Shown here in pieces: positions 40,879 through 49,740 of a DNA stretch of 64,000 bases. Positions within the stretch are counted from its first letter, which is position 1, and every line of letters begins with the position of its first letter. The stretch comes from Phyllobacterium chamaecytisi. Its GTDB lineage: Bacteria; Pseudomonadota; Alphaproteobacteria; Rhizobiales; Rhizobiaceae. The notes under the pieces are model-generated. The model was given only the letters and a program-made list of their open reading frames with translations, made no database searches and was not told the origin of the DNA. The stretch lies in contig NZ_JAIQWW010000001.1 in NCBI RefSeq assembly GCF_020164455.1, positions 248,001 to 312,000 on the forward strand. The letters run 5' to 3'. A program made the position numbers and the translations under genes.

Positions 40879-41913
40879 GTGAGTATTCGGGACCTTGCCC
40901 GCCATCTAAATATTTCGATCGGAACTGTTTCGCGGGCGCTGAATGGCAAGTCCGATGTCAATCCCGAAACCCGCGAGCGTGTACTCCTCGCGGCGAAAGA
41001 GTTCGGCTATGTCCCGAACCAGTCCGGCCGCAGCCTGCGACAGGGTACCACCAACACGATCGGTTTCATGATCGAGTCGTCTATCGAAACGGCCGACAAT
41101 GGCGGCAGCTTCTTCATGCCGGTGTTCGAAGGCGTGCAATCCGTATTCAGGCGGCATCAACTCGATCTCGTGGCTCTACTGTGTGGAACCGATGAGGATC
41201 CCGGTGCCTATCTCAATCGCATAGTCGGACGCCGGTTCGTCGACGGATTGATTATTTCAGCGACAATGCGCAATGACCCGCGAATAACATTCCTGCTCGA
41301 GCGGAAAATCCCCTTTGTCACGCTTGGGCGCAGCGCCACGGGCGGCCAATATCCCTGGATCGATCTTGACTTTGAAGGCGTGGCGGCAACCGCGGTGGCC
41401 CGGCTGCTCAAATTCGGTCATCAGCGAATTGCAATCGGCGTACCGGCCAGTGATATCAATCTTGGCTACGTTTTCGTAGAAGGTTACAGACGAGCGTTGA
41501 GCGCCAATGGCATCAGCTTCGATCCTGATCTTGTCTTTCCGGCGAACAGCAATGAAGAGGGCGGTTACCGGGTTGCTACCGCAATGCTGGCGCAGAAGCA
41601 GATGCCGACCGCGGTCATTCTGGTGAATGAAAACATGGCGATCGGTCTTTACCGGCGCTTCTACGAAGCGGGTATCCATCCCGGCCGGGACATTGCCGTC
41701 GTTGGTTTTCGCGAAAGCACGCAAAGTCGCTTCCTGTCGCCCACTCTCACATGTTTTCGGATTTCGCTCCGCGATCTCGGCATTAAGTTAGCCGAAGCAT
41801 TGCTTTCAACCATGCCCGCTTTCACGAGCAATTATCCGCAGGACAGCATTGACTTGGTCTGGCCGATGGAATTGGTACCCGGCGAAAGCGATGGTCCTTG
41901 GCATGGAACCTGA
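40879..41913 (+). CDS. LacI family transcriptional regulator
   Basis: A 344-residue repressor. Residues 2-50 are the LacI HTH and hinge (SIRDLARHLNISIGTVSRAL, NGKSDVNPETRERVL, YVPNQSGRSLRQGTTNTIG). The rest is a periplasmic-binding-protein-like sensor (FVDGLIISATMRNDPRITFL, PWIDLDFEGVAATAVARLL). GTG at 40879 is the start: AAGGAG lies 8 bases before it and the HTH follows at once. The frame is open upstream to about 40327, but that part is antisense to the dehydrogenase gene. It should control the divergent importer operon through the palindrome between them. Confidence 0.92.
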   Translation: MSIRDLARHLNISIGTVSRALNGKSDVNPETRERVLLAAKEFGYVPNQSGRSLRQGTTNTIGFMIESSIETADNGGSFFMPVFEGVQSVFRRHQLDLVALLCGTDEDPGAYLNRIVGRRFVDGLIISATMRNDPRITFLLERKIPFVTLGRSATGGQYPWIDLDFEGVAATAVARLLKFGHQRIAIGVPASDINLGYVFVEGYRRALSANGISFDPDLVFPANSNEEGGYRVATAMLAQKQMPTAVILVNENMAIGLYRRFYEAGIHPGRDIAVVGFRESTQSRFLSPTLTCFRISLRDLGIKLAEALLSTMPAFTSNYPQDSIDLVWPMELVPGESDGPWHGT

Positions 41914-42406
41914 TTGGTTAGAGGTCGCTGGTTATCTCGATGGTGTCATCGGATGCCTACGCGGCCACCATCGCCTACCGCCGGCGAACTTGCTGCTGTC
42001 GATTCATAGCAATTAGACCCGTTCAGGTTATGAAGCTGTTTGTGACAGATCCAGGCCCCCGCCCGGGGAATTGCACGGCGATCATCCCGCGACCTGGAGA
42101 TCTCTTCGATCCAGAGACACAGCTAAGGCTACAGTGTTGATTTTCATCAGTTTTCTATGGCGTTGGCGGTAGGTCTGGGGCTCGATCCATCAAAAGCTTG
42201 GAATTCGCCGCCCCCTAGCGGGCTCCGCCGCATAGCACGATCACGGACCAGGCATTCCGCTACTTGAGAATTGACCCAACCAAGGCAATCATCGTGGCTC
42301 CTGATAAGAGATTTGATGGACTGGTTCAAATGCCGTTGAGCTGCAAAGTTTTGCGTCCGGACTGGCAGAGACAATATTCGGCCAGCAACTATCGAGGGAG
42401 CGAAAA
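41914..42406. other. 493-bp gap without a recognised gene
   Basis: Short frames on both strands have poor composition and no RBS. I see no tRNA and no terminator with a clear T run. The last 15 bp contain GAGGGAGCG, the ribosome-binding site of the next gene. Confidence 0.4.
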
Positions 42407-43171
42407 ATGAAACTATTCGATCTGCATGGTGAAGTGGCCATCGTCACTGGCGCGGGCAGTGGCATTGGGCAAGCCATAGCAATTGGGATAGCTGAGGCTG
42501 GAGCTGATGTCGCCTGTTTTGGCCATCGCTCAAACGGTGGTTTGGACCAGACCGCAGAAAAGATTCGTGCTCTGGGCCGCAAGACCCTGACGTTCGAAGG
42601 TACTGTAGTCTCAGCGAAGGACCTTTCTGGGGCGATCGAACGAATTGAGAAACAGCTTGGCCCGTTGACCATTGCTGTTAACAACGCAGGCATCGGCGCT
42701 GGCGGCGAAGCCGAGACACTGGAGCTGAAGAACTGGCAGCGGGTCTATGACGTTAACGTTACGGGCGTTTTCCTGTCTTGCCAGGCTCAAGCACGCGTAA
42801 TGCTGCCCCGTAGGAAGGGGTCAATTATCAACGTCGCTTCCATATCTGGCTCGATCGTCAACCGCGACCTGAAGCAGGCAGATTATAATTCGTCCAAGGC
42901 CGCTGTCATTCATCTCTCCAAGAGTCTGGCGATGGAGTGGATTGGCCGTGGTGTTAGGGTCAACTCGATTAGTCCTGGATACACACTAACACCCATGAAT
43001 CGTCGGCCTGAAGTTGCCGACCAGGTGGAGATATTCGCACGGGACACGCCGATGGGTCGCTTGGCGACGCCTGAGGAAATGATCGGTCCCGCCGTATTCC
43101 TTTCGAGCCGCGCTTCGTCGTTCGTCACGGGCATCGACCTTGTCGTCGATGGTGGATTCACTTGCTGGTAG
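42407..43171 (+). CDS. Short-chain dehydrogenase/reductase (SDR)
   Basis: A 254-residue classical SDR. The cofactor motif is VTGAGSGIGQAIAIG (residues ~14-28), NNAGIGAGG follows at ~88, and the catalytic set is Ser in VASISGSI plus YNSSK (Tyr-x-x-x-Lys, ~158-162). SPGYTLTPMNRRPE and the C-terminal SSRASSFVTGIDLVVDGGF are typical of sugar/polyol dehydrogenases. GAGGGAG precedes the ATG. It is a single gene 493 bp from the LacI regulator; it may feed the same sugar route, but that is inference. Confidence 0.93.
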   Translation: MKLFDLHGEVAIVTGAGSGIGQAIAIGIAEAGADVACFGHRSNGGLDQTAEKIRALGRKTLTFEGTVVSAKDLSGAIERIEKQLGPLTIAVNNAGIGAGGEAETLELKNWQRVYDVNVTGVFLSCQAQARVMLPRRKGSIINVASISGSIVNRDLKQADYNSSKAAVIHLSKSLAMEWIGRGVRVNSISPGYTLTPMNRRPEVADQVEIFARDTPMGRLATPEEMIGPAVFLSSRASSFVTGIDLVVDGGFTCW

Positions 43172-43608
43172 CGGTTGGTAGGATGAGGGATTTGCCAATC
43201 CCTCGGCCTGACACCACAGTCTACCGCAATATAGACTTGATCCGCGATCTGCGCACCGTAGTCGGCGACCATGGTCGGTTTCTCCATCACGCTGGATGTG
43301 CATTGTTCTGAGAAACTCGCCCAGGACAGGACCCGACTGATCAAGGCGGTGGTGAGACTCTGATCCAGCGCCTACTGTTGCATCCAGAGAATAATGTGGC
43401 TTAAAATTGTGGGTGTGTCCCATCGCCTCAGAGGCTCGACACGACGGCGAGTCCTGCGCACGGGCCATCGATGGCCTCATACCATTTCCATCAGATTTAT
43501 GGGTTCACGACCTAACTCTTCCCACATCCGGCTCGAGCCGTTAATGTCCGTAAGACTACGGGTGTCTTTGCGGCCCCTGCAGGTATCGAGCTGGGAGAGT
43601 ACAACGCC
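43172..43608. other. 437-bp gap without a recognised gene
   Basis: Frames that cross it on the minus strand look like chance reading of non-coding DNA. No RNA gene or repeat shared with the rest of the window is apparent. GGGAGAG at its right end serves the cyclase gene. Confidence 0.4.
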
Positions 43609-44547
43609 ATGACCGGAACGCGCCGCAAGCTGACGACGATCTTCTCGGCAGATGTTCAGGACTATACACGCTTGATGCGCGCCGATGAGGAAGGAACCCT
43701 CGACACCCTGAAAAAATACCGCGATACAATGTCCCGGTTGATCGAAATCCATGGCGGCAGGGTCGTCAACACCTGGGGCGATGGACTGATCGCTGAATTC
43801 GCCAGCGTGGTCGAGGCGGTGCGCGCAGCGCTCGATGTGCAGAACGAGCTTGCAGGCTACAACGCCGACCGCCCCGACGACACGCGCATGTTGTTTCGTA
43901 TCGGTATCAACCTTGGCGATGTGATCGCCGAAGGTGACGACATTTACGGCGATGGTGTGAATGTGGCTGCACGCCTGCAAGCATCTGCATCGGCTGGCGG
44001 CATCGTCATATCCAACACGGTGTACGACCACGTGCGCAACAAGGTTGCGGTGGGTTTCGAATGCTTGGGACAGCTACCCGTCAAGAACATTGAAGGTGGC
44101 GTGCTCAGCTATGCCGTCAGGATCGGGGAAGATAGTCCCCGTTCTGCACAACAGGAGCCCTTACCGGCCAAGGGCGCGTCCGATGAAAAGACCGTTGAAC
44201 TCACCAACACCCGCAACACTGGTTCCGGCGTGGCACCAAAGTGGCGCAACTACGGAGTATTGGGCGCAGTCTCAGCCGGTATCCTCGCCATCAACCTGCT
44301 GTCGTGGGACGGTGAGTTCTGGGCGCCGTGGCCAATCCTCGCTTTAGCAATCGTGGCCGCACTTTCATGGATGCGCACCGCCCGACAGGTTGATCACGTT
44401 CTGGCCGCCCTCGCGATAATTGGCTTTGCCCTCATCTGCATCAATCTGCTTTCCTGGCAGGGCACTTTCTGGGCCGCCTGGCCATTGCTTGCGATGGCTG
44501 TCCTCGGCAGCATCCGATGGTTTACGCGCCGCCGCGCGGAACCTTAA
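43609..44547 (+). CDS. Class III adenylate/guanylate cyclase with duplicated membrane tail
   Basis: A 312-residue protein making a cyclic nucleotide from NTP. The catalytic domain (residues 1-170) shows the metal Asp in TTIFSADVQDYTRLMRADEE, the second Asp in NTWGDGLIAEF, and the GDDIYGDGVNVAARLQASA transition-state Asn/Arg region. The C-terminal third has four helices arranged as two similar hairpins, each with INLLSWDGEFWAPWP or INLLSWQGTFWAAWP followed by a helix, so the tail seems to be an internal duplication of a 2TM-type unit. It is a single gene, and the catalytic part precedes the membrane part. Confidence 0.9.
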   Translation: MTGTRRKLTTIFSADVQDYTRLMRADEEGTLDTLKKYRDTMSRLIEIHGGRVVNTWGDGLIAEFASVVEAVRAALDVQNELAGYNADRPDDTRMLFRIGINLGDVIAEGDDIYGDGVNVAARLQASASAGGIVISNTVYDHVRNKVAVGFECLGQLPVKNIEGGVLSYAVRIGEDSPRSAQQEPLPAKGASDEKTVELTNTRNTGSGVAPKWRNYGVLGAVSAGILAINLLSWDGEFWAPWPILALAIVAALSWMRTARQVDHVLAALAIIGFALICINLLSWQGTFWAAWPLLAMAVLGSIRWFTRRRAEP

Positions 44548-44596
44548 GGCCAGTGTGCGGAGGCTCGGAACCTCCGATGATTTGCAGCAGGGTTTA

Positions 44597-44710
44597 CTAT
44601 TTCTCCGCCCATGGTGGATGATACGGTTCAAATGGCTTGCCATCATTGTGCAGGCAACCAGCGAGCAATAACCCAAAGATAGCCAAGGCAAGTAGGGATT
44701 TGAGAGACAT
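44597..44710 (-). CDS. Very small lipoprotein, 37 residues
   Basis: The frame MSLKSLLALAIFGLLLAGCL then HNDGKPFEPYHPPWAEK has a complete lipoprotein signal with lipobox LLAGC (Cys at residue 19) and an 18-residue Pro-rich mature tail. AAGGAG lies 8 bases before the ATG at 44710. A different frame in the same place gives Cys-rich nonsense. It is convergent with the cyclase gene. Its small size explains why it would be overlooked; no family is known to me. Confidence 0.65.
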   Translation of the reverse strand: MSLKSLLALAIFGLLLAGCLHNDGKPFEPYHPPWAEK

Positions 44711-44760
44711 CGCATTGCTCCTTCCTGCAGTGTGCTTAAGATAAGCATTGTAGTCCGGGC

Positions 44761-44790
44761 AAAAAAGAGCCGGACTACATAAGCCCGGCT
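44761..44790 (-). terminator. Terminator-like hairpin, minus strand
   Basis: On the minus strand, AGCCGG pairs with CCGGCT across an 11-nt loop and is followed by CTTTTTT. It overlaps a second hairpin, TGTAGTCCGG with CCGGACTACA (44749-44779), so alternative folds compete. It lies about 190 bp downstream of the DUF3237 gene and 50 bp upstream of the small lipoprotein gene. Confidence 0.5.
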
Positions 44791-44977
44791 GAGTTCTTCT
44801 TCTAGGGGAAAAGCCGAAACGGAGGGGGGGAGAACCGCCTCGGCAACACCCAAGTTAGGCAAGTCTCGTTACAGCAGCATTGCCATCGGGCCTAGATTTG
44901 TTTCTAAAATCACAAAGTTGAACCCGGCCCACTGGAACGGTTCGCGTGTGTCGCCATCCTTTACAGGCTAAGTCGAA

Positions 44978-45481
44978 CTACAACACTTCAAAGACGTTGT
45001 AGATTGGTCCATTGGCCTGTCTGTGGCCAGTCCCGATAGCAAGGGTTCGATTGATCCAATCGTATTTTGCCGACGCGGTCTCAAACACCGGATTGATGCG
45101 GAAATAGTAACTTGCCGGGTCGACGACTTCACCTTTCTCGATCCGGTCCATGACATCAGTCGGACCGTGACGTACGCCTTGATACGTCATGCCAATCAGT
45201 GCGTCGTCCGTCGTTCTGAGAACGAGACGGACATTCAACGTTGTGCTGCCATCGCTTCGCACCGTTTGCCAGTCGCTGCCGCCTTCCAGCACTTCTCCGG
45301 ATAGTCGGTCTCCTTCGAACGATCCTCCAAGAATCACACCAATACGGCGAAACGCACCTGGTGTGTCCCCAATAACCTGAAGCTTCTGCACTTGCAGACG
45401 CATGGCGAACAAAGATCGCGTTCGAATGGCCCTAAGCGGCTCAGGCAGACTATCGGTCAGGAAAGTGGTCACAAAATGCAC
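44978..45481 (-). CDS. DUF3237 domain protein
   Basis: A 167-residue cytoplasmic protein of the UPF0311/DUF3237 family. Landmarks are GDTPGAFRRIGVILGGSFEG, EVLEGGSDWQTVRSDGSTTL, VRLVLRTTDDALIGMTYQGV and the C-terminal YDWINRTLAIGTGHR. The fold is an all-beta barrel of unknown catalytic role, often near catabolic genes. It stands between the small lipoprotein and an unknown conserved gene on the same strand. The start is at 45481 (MHFVTTFLTDSLPEP); an internal Met further in (MRLQVQKLQVIGD) could also serve. Confidence 0.87.
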   Translation of the reverse strand: MHFVTTFLTDSLPEPLRAIRTRSLFAMRLQVQKLQVIGDTPGAFRRIGVILGGSFEGDRLSGEVLEGGSDWQTVRSDGSTTLNVRLVLRTTDDALIGMTYQGVRHGPTDVMDRIEKGEVVDPASYYFRINPVFETASAKYDWINRTLAIGTGHRQANGPIYNVFEVL

Positions 45482-45602
45482 CTTTCACATCGCTCTTACC
45501 AAGTCACTGACGAATACCTGACAATCAAGCCTATTAGCCGGGCACTGTGAGCGAACGGCAGAAGGCGATGTCTGTCCATCTGATGCATGGTGATGCACGC
45601 TG

Positions 45603-46124
45603 TTAGCGTGCGTCGCGCTTGGCCTGTGCTACCTGTGCGGCCGCGCGCTGCCGACCGCGTTCCATTGGCCGGATAAGACTGTCTACCTTGGTGTTAGGAT
45701 TCGCACGCATGCCTTGATGTGCATACCGCGTGTTGAATTCATTGCCTCTTGTCGGCGCCTGCTGTTTTAACGCCAGCACATTGCGTGCGTTTTCGATCAG
45801 TGTGATGCTGGCTGCCAGGCGGCGACGTCGCTCCACTTCAGTGTTCAGCCGGCGCATTGTCATCGCGAGAACGGCGACTTTCAGCTGAGATCCATCATCC
45901 CGGGCCGAAACTGCGCTGCCCTTCGGGGCGGCCTTGCCGCGCATTTCGCGTCGGCGTCGGTTAGCCTCCGTTTGCGCCTTGTCACGCTGTTGACGTGCAA
46001 GCTTTACGAGGTTGGACAGGTCAGCATCATTCATCTCCTGCAACGCTGGATGGTGAGACTTCTCCACCAGAATACGCTCTTCTGCGTTCAGTGCGCGCAG
46101 CTCTTCCTTGCGTGAGATGGCCAT
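45603..46124 (-). CDS. Uncharacterised basic helical protein
   Basis: A 173-residue, very basic, helical protein. The N-terminal half has coiled-coil character (LVKLARQQRDKAQTEANRRR, RREMRGKAAPKGS), the middle is MRRLNTEVERRRRLAASITL, and the C-terminus is Arg/Ala-rich (ERGRQRAAAQVAQAKRDAR). The ATG at 46124 follows GGAGAGG; the open frame upstream to 46403 is a chance reading antisense-free of genes but overlapping the next one. Such proteins occur widely in Rhizobiales without assigned function. Nucleic-acid binding is possible from charge only. Confidence 0.7.
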   Translation of the reverse strand: MAISRKEELRALNAEERILVEKSHHPALQEMNDADLSNLVKLARQQRDKAQTEANRRRREMRGKAAPKGSAVSARDDGSQLKVAVLAMTMRRLNTEVERRRRLAASITLIENARNVLALKQQAPTRGNEFNTRYAHQGMRANPNTKVDSLIRPMERGRQRAAAQVAQAKRDAR

Positions 46125-46218
46125 GCTGTGTCCTCTCCGTAGAAGTTGTCGCCCGACTTTCTTATGAATCACGCATGCGGTCAAGGTTGGCGCCGACACC
46201 TGCCCAAATCCAACTGCC

Positions 46219-47265
46219 TCACGACTTGTGCCGATGTTGATGGTGCGCATCCGGGAAATGCGAGTGCGTGTGTCGCAAGGCAGGATGTCTGTGGAGATGG
46301 CTATGGCTGACACCTGCGGCGACTGGGTACGGGTGATCATGCTGATGGTGCAGATCGTGAACGTGCTCATGCTCGTGCTCGAGTTCGGCATGGACGTGAT
46401 CATGATGGTGTTGTTCCGTGAGATGAAGCCAGATGCCTATTGCCATCAGGGTACCAGCAAAAATGAGCGAAGGTGTCAGTGGCTCGCCCATCGCCAGTGC
46501 AAGCACTGCACCAATAAAAGGAGCAACTGAGAAATACGCACCTGTTCGAGCAGTCCCCAAGTGCCGTAGCGCCACCACAAACAGGGCCAGACTGATTCCG
46601 TAGGCGACGAACCCAAGTATGAGCGCACCGATCAGATTGGGCAGAGGCGGCAGATGAGAACCCAACAACAAGGCTAGTCCGAGGTTGACCGAACCCGCGA
46701 CAAGGCCCTTCACCGATGCGATCCACGACGCGTCAGACAAGGACACTTTACGGGTCAAGTTGTTGTCGATGCCCCAAGCAAGACACGCTGCCAAGATCGC
46801 ACAGGCCGACCAGAACCCCTCGAAATGGGCTTCGCTTGGCCAGCTCAAGATCAGCGCTCCGGCCATAATTGCGATCATACCAAGCGCAATACGCCGGTCG
46901 AAATTCTCTTTGAAGACGAACCAGGCGAGGAGGGCTGTGAAGACAGCTTCGGCATTCAACAGCAGTGAAGCACCCGATGCGGGTATCCCGACCAATCCAA
47001 CCATGAGCAGAACTGGTCCAACAACGCCACCGGCAGTGATTGCGCCAATGAACCATACCAACTCGTGACGAGGTAGATGGACAACTGGAGACTTCGTGAG
47101 CCGACGATATAGCGTCAGACCCAAGCCAGAGCCGAGATACAAGAGTCCGGCAAGCATCCAGGGACTGACTGATGACAGCAGCAGTTTCGCCAAAGGTGTC
47201 CCAATGCCGAACAAGGTTGCGGCCATCAGTGCCGCTGGTACTCCTTGAACAAGTCCTATGCGCAT
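46219..47265 (-). CDS. EamA/DMT-family transporter with His-rich C-terminal tail
   Basis: A 348-residue membrane protein. Ten helices form two EamA repeats (MAATLFGIGTPLAKLLLSSV in the first, LTRKVSLSDASWIASVKGLV leading the second), ending at IFAGTLMAIGIWLHLTEQ. The last ~65 residues are a soluble tail packed with histidine (HHHDHVHAELEHEHEHVHD, later HSHLHRHPALRHTHSHF). DMT proteins export metabolites or, in some groups, metals. The tail suggests divalent metal binding. It is divergent from the chromate resistance pair, 205 bp away, which fits a metal-stress locus. Confidence 0.88.
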   Translation of the reverse strand: MRIGLVQGVPAALMAATLFGIGTPLAKLLLSSVSPWMLAGLLYLGSGLGLTLYRRLTKSPVVHLPRHELVWFIGAITAGGVVGPVLLMVGLVGIPASGASLLLNAEAVFTALLAWFVFKENFDRRIALGMIAIMAGALILSWPSEAHFEGFWSACAILAACLAWGIDNNLTRKVSLSDASWIASVKGLVAGSVNLGLALLLGSHLPPLPNLIGALILGFVAYGISLALFVVALRHLGTARTGAYFSVAPFIGAVLALAMGEPLTPSLIFAGTLMAIGIWLHLTEQHHHDHVHAELEHEHEHVHDLHHQHDHPYPVAAGVSHSHLHRHPALRHTHSHFPDAHHQHRHKS

Positions 47266-47470
47266 TATGTCTCCATTTAGTCGACCGTCCCGGCAGCCGC
47301 GCCGTCCGGTTTGGGAACAACTTTAAGCGCCGCAGTCGACCACTGCTAGAGCCTCGTCGTACTTGACACGTGCCGGCAAGGTGACATTATATTGTGATGG
47401 GGTTGCGATCACCCCACAAGGCGTCAGCTGAAGTATCGCGTCCAGGTAACCGAACAACGGAGGACGCGTG

Positions 47471-48289
47471 ATGACTTCGCTTCTCGAAATTTCTTCTGAA
47501 AAACTCTATCGCTTGGTTGGCACGCCAAGCTGCCCTATCCTTGTCGACGTCCGCACCAATGAGGACTTTGACGCTGATCCACGCCTGATCCCCGCCTCGA
47601 TAAGGCGCTTCCATGGCAACGTTCAAGAATGGCTCAGCCATGTGGCAGGTCATGCGGTTATCGTGATTTGCCAACGGGGACGAAAGCTAAGTCACGGAGT
47701 GGCGGCATGGCTTCGCCAGGCGGGGGTCGACGCCAACGTTCTTGAGGGCGGGATCGAAGCATGGCTGGCATCTGGCTTCCCGGTTATCCCGGTTTCGAAA
47801 TTACCCGCTCGCGATAGCGCGGGCCGTACGGTCTGGGTGACACGAGCGCGACCGAAGATCGATCGCATCGCTTGTCCATGGCTGATCAAGCGCTTCGTTG
47901 ATCGGGATGCTGTTTTTCTGTTCGTCCCGCCGGCAGATGTCGTGGAGGTTGCCGACCGCTTCAATGCAGCCCCATACGACATCGAAGGCGTTTTCTGGAG
48001 CCACCGCGATGAACGGTGCACCTTCGATGTGATGGTCGAAGAATTAGGCTTGTCGTCAGAGCCCTTGCTGCGATTGGCGACCATCGTCAGAGGGGCCGAT
48101 ACAGCGCGACTTGATCTCGCCCCTGAAGCTCCTGGGCTACTGGCAGCATCCCTTGGACTGTCGCGGATGTTCGCGGATGACCACGAGCAGCTGAATGCTG
48201 GTCTCGGGCTCTACGACGCCTTCTATCGCTGGAGCCGAGATGCGACCGACGAGAAACACAATTGGCCGTCCACGAAGCGGACAGTGTGA
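47471..48289 (+). CDS. Rhodanese / ChrB-domain fusion, chromate resistance protein
   Basis: A 272-residue protein. Residues 1-105 form a rhodanese domain with LVDVRTNEDFDADPRLIPAS and the active Cys in VIVICQRGRKLSHG. Residues ~125-265 form the ChrB C-terminal (chromate resistance) domain: WVTRARPKIDRIACPWLIKR, FVDRDAVFLFVPPADV, RCTFDVMVEELGL and a final helical block. The ATG at 47471 is chosen over GTG 47468 because CGGAGG then has normal spacing. It overlaps chrA as TGATG. ChrB-type proteins regulate or assist chromate efflux. Confidence 0.9.
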   Translation: MTSLLEISSEKLYRLVGTPSCPILVDVRTNEDFDADPRLIPASIRRFHGNVQEWLSHVAGHAVIVICQRGRKLSHGVAAWLRQAGVDANVLEGGIEAWLASGFPVIPVSKLPARDSAGRTVWVTRARPKIDRIACPWLIKRFVDRDAVFLFVPPADVVEVADRFNAAPYDIEGVFWSHRDERCTFDVMVEELGLSSEPLLRLATIVRGADTARLDLAPEAPGLLAASLGLSRMFADDHEQLNAGLGLYDAFYRWSRDATDEKHNWPSTKRTV

Positions 48290-49698
48290 TGACAGACATT
48301 ATCGGCAAGTCCAGCGCAATCTCAGATGAGCAAGAACATGAGCACGGCATCTCCTTCTCGGATGCCGTGAAGGTCTGGGCAAGGGTCGCCGCTCTGAGTT
48401 TTGGCGGTCCTGCCGGTCAGATCGCGGTTATGCATCGGATCATCGTCGACGAGAAGCGGTGGATCGGAGAGCATCGGTTTCTACATGCGTTGAATTACTG
48501 CATGCTTTTGCCAGGGCCGGAAGCACAACAGCTTGCCATCTACATCGGATGGCTTTTGCACAGGACGGCCGGAGGCCTTGTCGCCGGTATCCTGTTCGTC
48601 TTACCCGGCTTCCTCGCAATCCTTGGCCTCAGCTACATCTATGTCGCCTTCGGCAGCGTCGATGTTATTGAAGGATTGTTCTTCGGGCTAAAGGCTGCAG
48701 TGCTAGCAGTGGTTTTTCAAGCAGTGTTTCGGATCGGCGGGAGGGCTCTGAAGAACAAAGCTATGGTCGCAATTGCGGCATGCGCCTTTGTGGGGATCTT
48801 CTTCCTTCATGTCCCGTTTCCAATGATTATCTTGATGGCGGGTGCGATCGGCTACATGGGCGGCCGGATCGGATCACCGCTGTTTCAGATCGGTGGGGGC
48901 CATAAGTCCGGAGCAAGTGCAGTGCTGGAAGACAGACATTCGGCGCTTGGCGAAATCACCCCTCGTCACGCGCGGCCCAACCTTGTTTGGTCGCTGAAGG
49001 TCTCAGGTATCTTGCTTGCACTTTGGCTAATACCTGTCGCACTTATTGTCGCCTTTCTCGGCTTCGACAGCGTCTTTTCCAAGATTGCGATCTTCTTCAG
49101 TCAGATGGCATTGGTAACGTTCGGCGGAGCCTATGCCGTGCTTGCATACGTCGCGCAAGAAGCGGTCCAGCACTATGGTTGGCTCAAGCCAGGCGAGATG
49201 CTCGATGGCTTGGGGATGGCCGAGACGACACCGGGACCGCTGATCATGGTTGTCCAGTTCGTTGGCTTCATGGGTGCCTTTCGCGCTCCGGGTTCCCTAA
49301 ATCCAATGGTTGCAGCAACCTTCGGAGCGGTGCTGACGACATGGGTGACGTTCATCCCATGCTTTCTGTGGATATTCCTTGGCGCACCGTTCGTCGAGAG
49401 CTTGCGCGGCAACCAAGCGCTGACAGGTGCGATGTCCGCAATCACTGCTGCAGTTGTCGGCGTCATTTTAAACCTGGCAATCTGGTTCGGTCTGCACGTG
49501 CTGTTTGCAAACGTTGAAACCTTCAGTGTTGGATGGTTCTCGCTCGATATTCCAATCTTTCGGTCGATAAATGTTGCGTCGCTGCTTTTGACTGCCGCCG
49601 CTGTACTCGCATTGTTTCGATTTCGAGTATCCGTCATCTTTACGCTCATCGGCTGCGCTGTGGCCGGGGTGGCTTGGACGCTCATGACACGTTTCTGA
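48289..49698 (+). CDS. chrA: Chromate efflux transporter ChrA
   Basis: A 469-residue membrane protein with two homologous CHR domains. The first shows LSFGGPAGQIAVMHRIIVDE and LPGPEAQQLAIYIGW, the second MALVTFGGAYAVLAYVAQEA and GLGMAETTPGPLIMVVQFVG, the two conserved chromate-transport signatures. It exports chromate driven by the membrane potential. The ATG at 48289 overlaps the rhodanese-ChrB stop, so the pair is coupled; an upstream in-frame start at 48262 would lie inside that gene. The N-terminal His/Glu patch (EQEHEHG) is unusual. Confidence 0.95.
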   Translation: MTDIIGKSSAISDEQEHEHGISFSDAVKVWARVAALSFGGPAGQIAVMHRIIVDEKRWIGEHRFLHALNYCMLLPGPEAQQLAIYIGWLLHRTAGGLVAGILFVLPGFLAILGLSYIYVAFGSVDVIEGLFFGLKAAVLAVVFQAVFRIGGRALKNKAMVAIAACAFVGIFFLHVPFPMIILMAGAIGYMGGRIGSPLFQIGGGHKSGASAVLEDRHSALGEITPRHARPNLVWSLKVSGILLALWLIPVALIVAFLGFDSVFSKIAIFFSQMALVTFGGAYAVLAYVAQEAVQHYGWLKPGEMLDGLGMAETTPGPLIMVVQFVGFMGAFRAPGSLNPMVAATFGAVLTTWVTFIPCFLWIFLGAPFVESLRGNQALTGAMSAITAAVVGVILNLAIWFGLHVLFANVETFSVGWFSLDIPIFRSINVASLLLTAAAVLALFRFRVSVIFTLIGCAVAGVAWTLMTRF

Positions 49699-49740
49699 TG
49701 ACAACACGGCAAGCGAAAATCGCATTGCCGTGCCGCGAGA

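Noticed and set aside
42147-42374. Minus-strand 75-codon frame upstream of the SDR gene as an insertion-sequence remnant
   Set aside because: No transposase motif or inverted repeat could be recognised.
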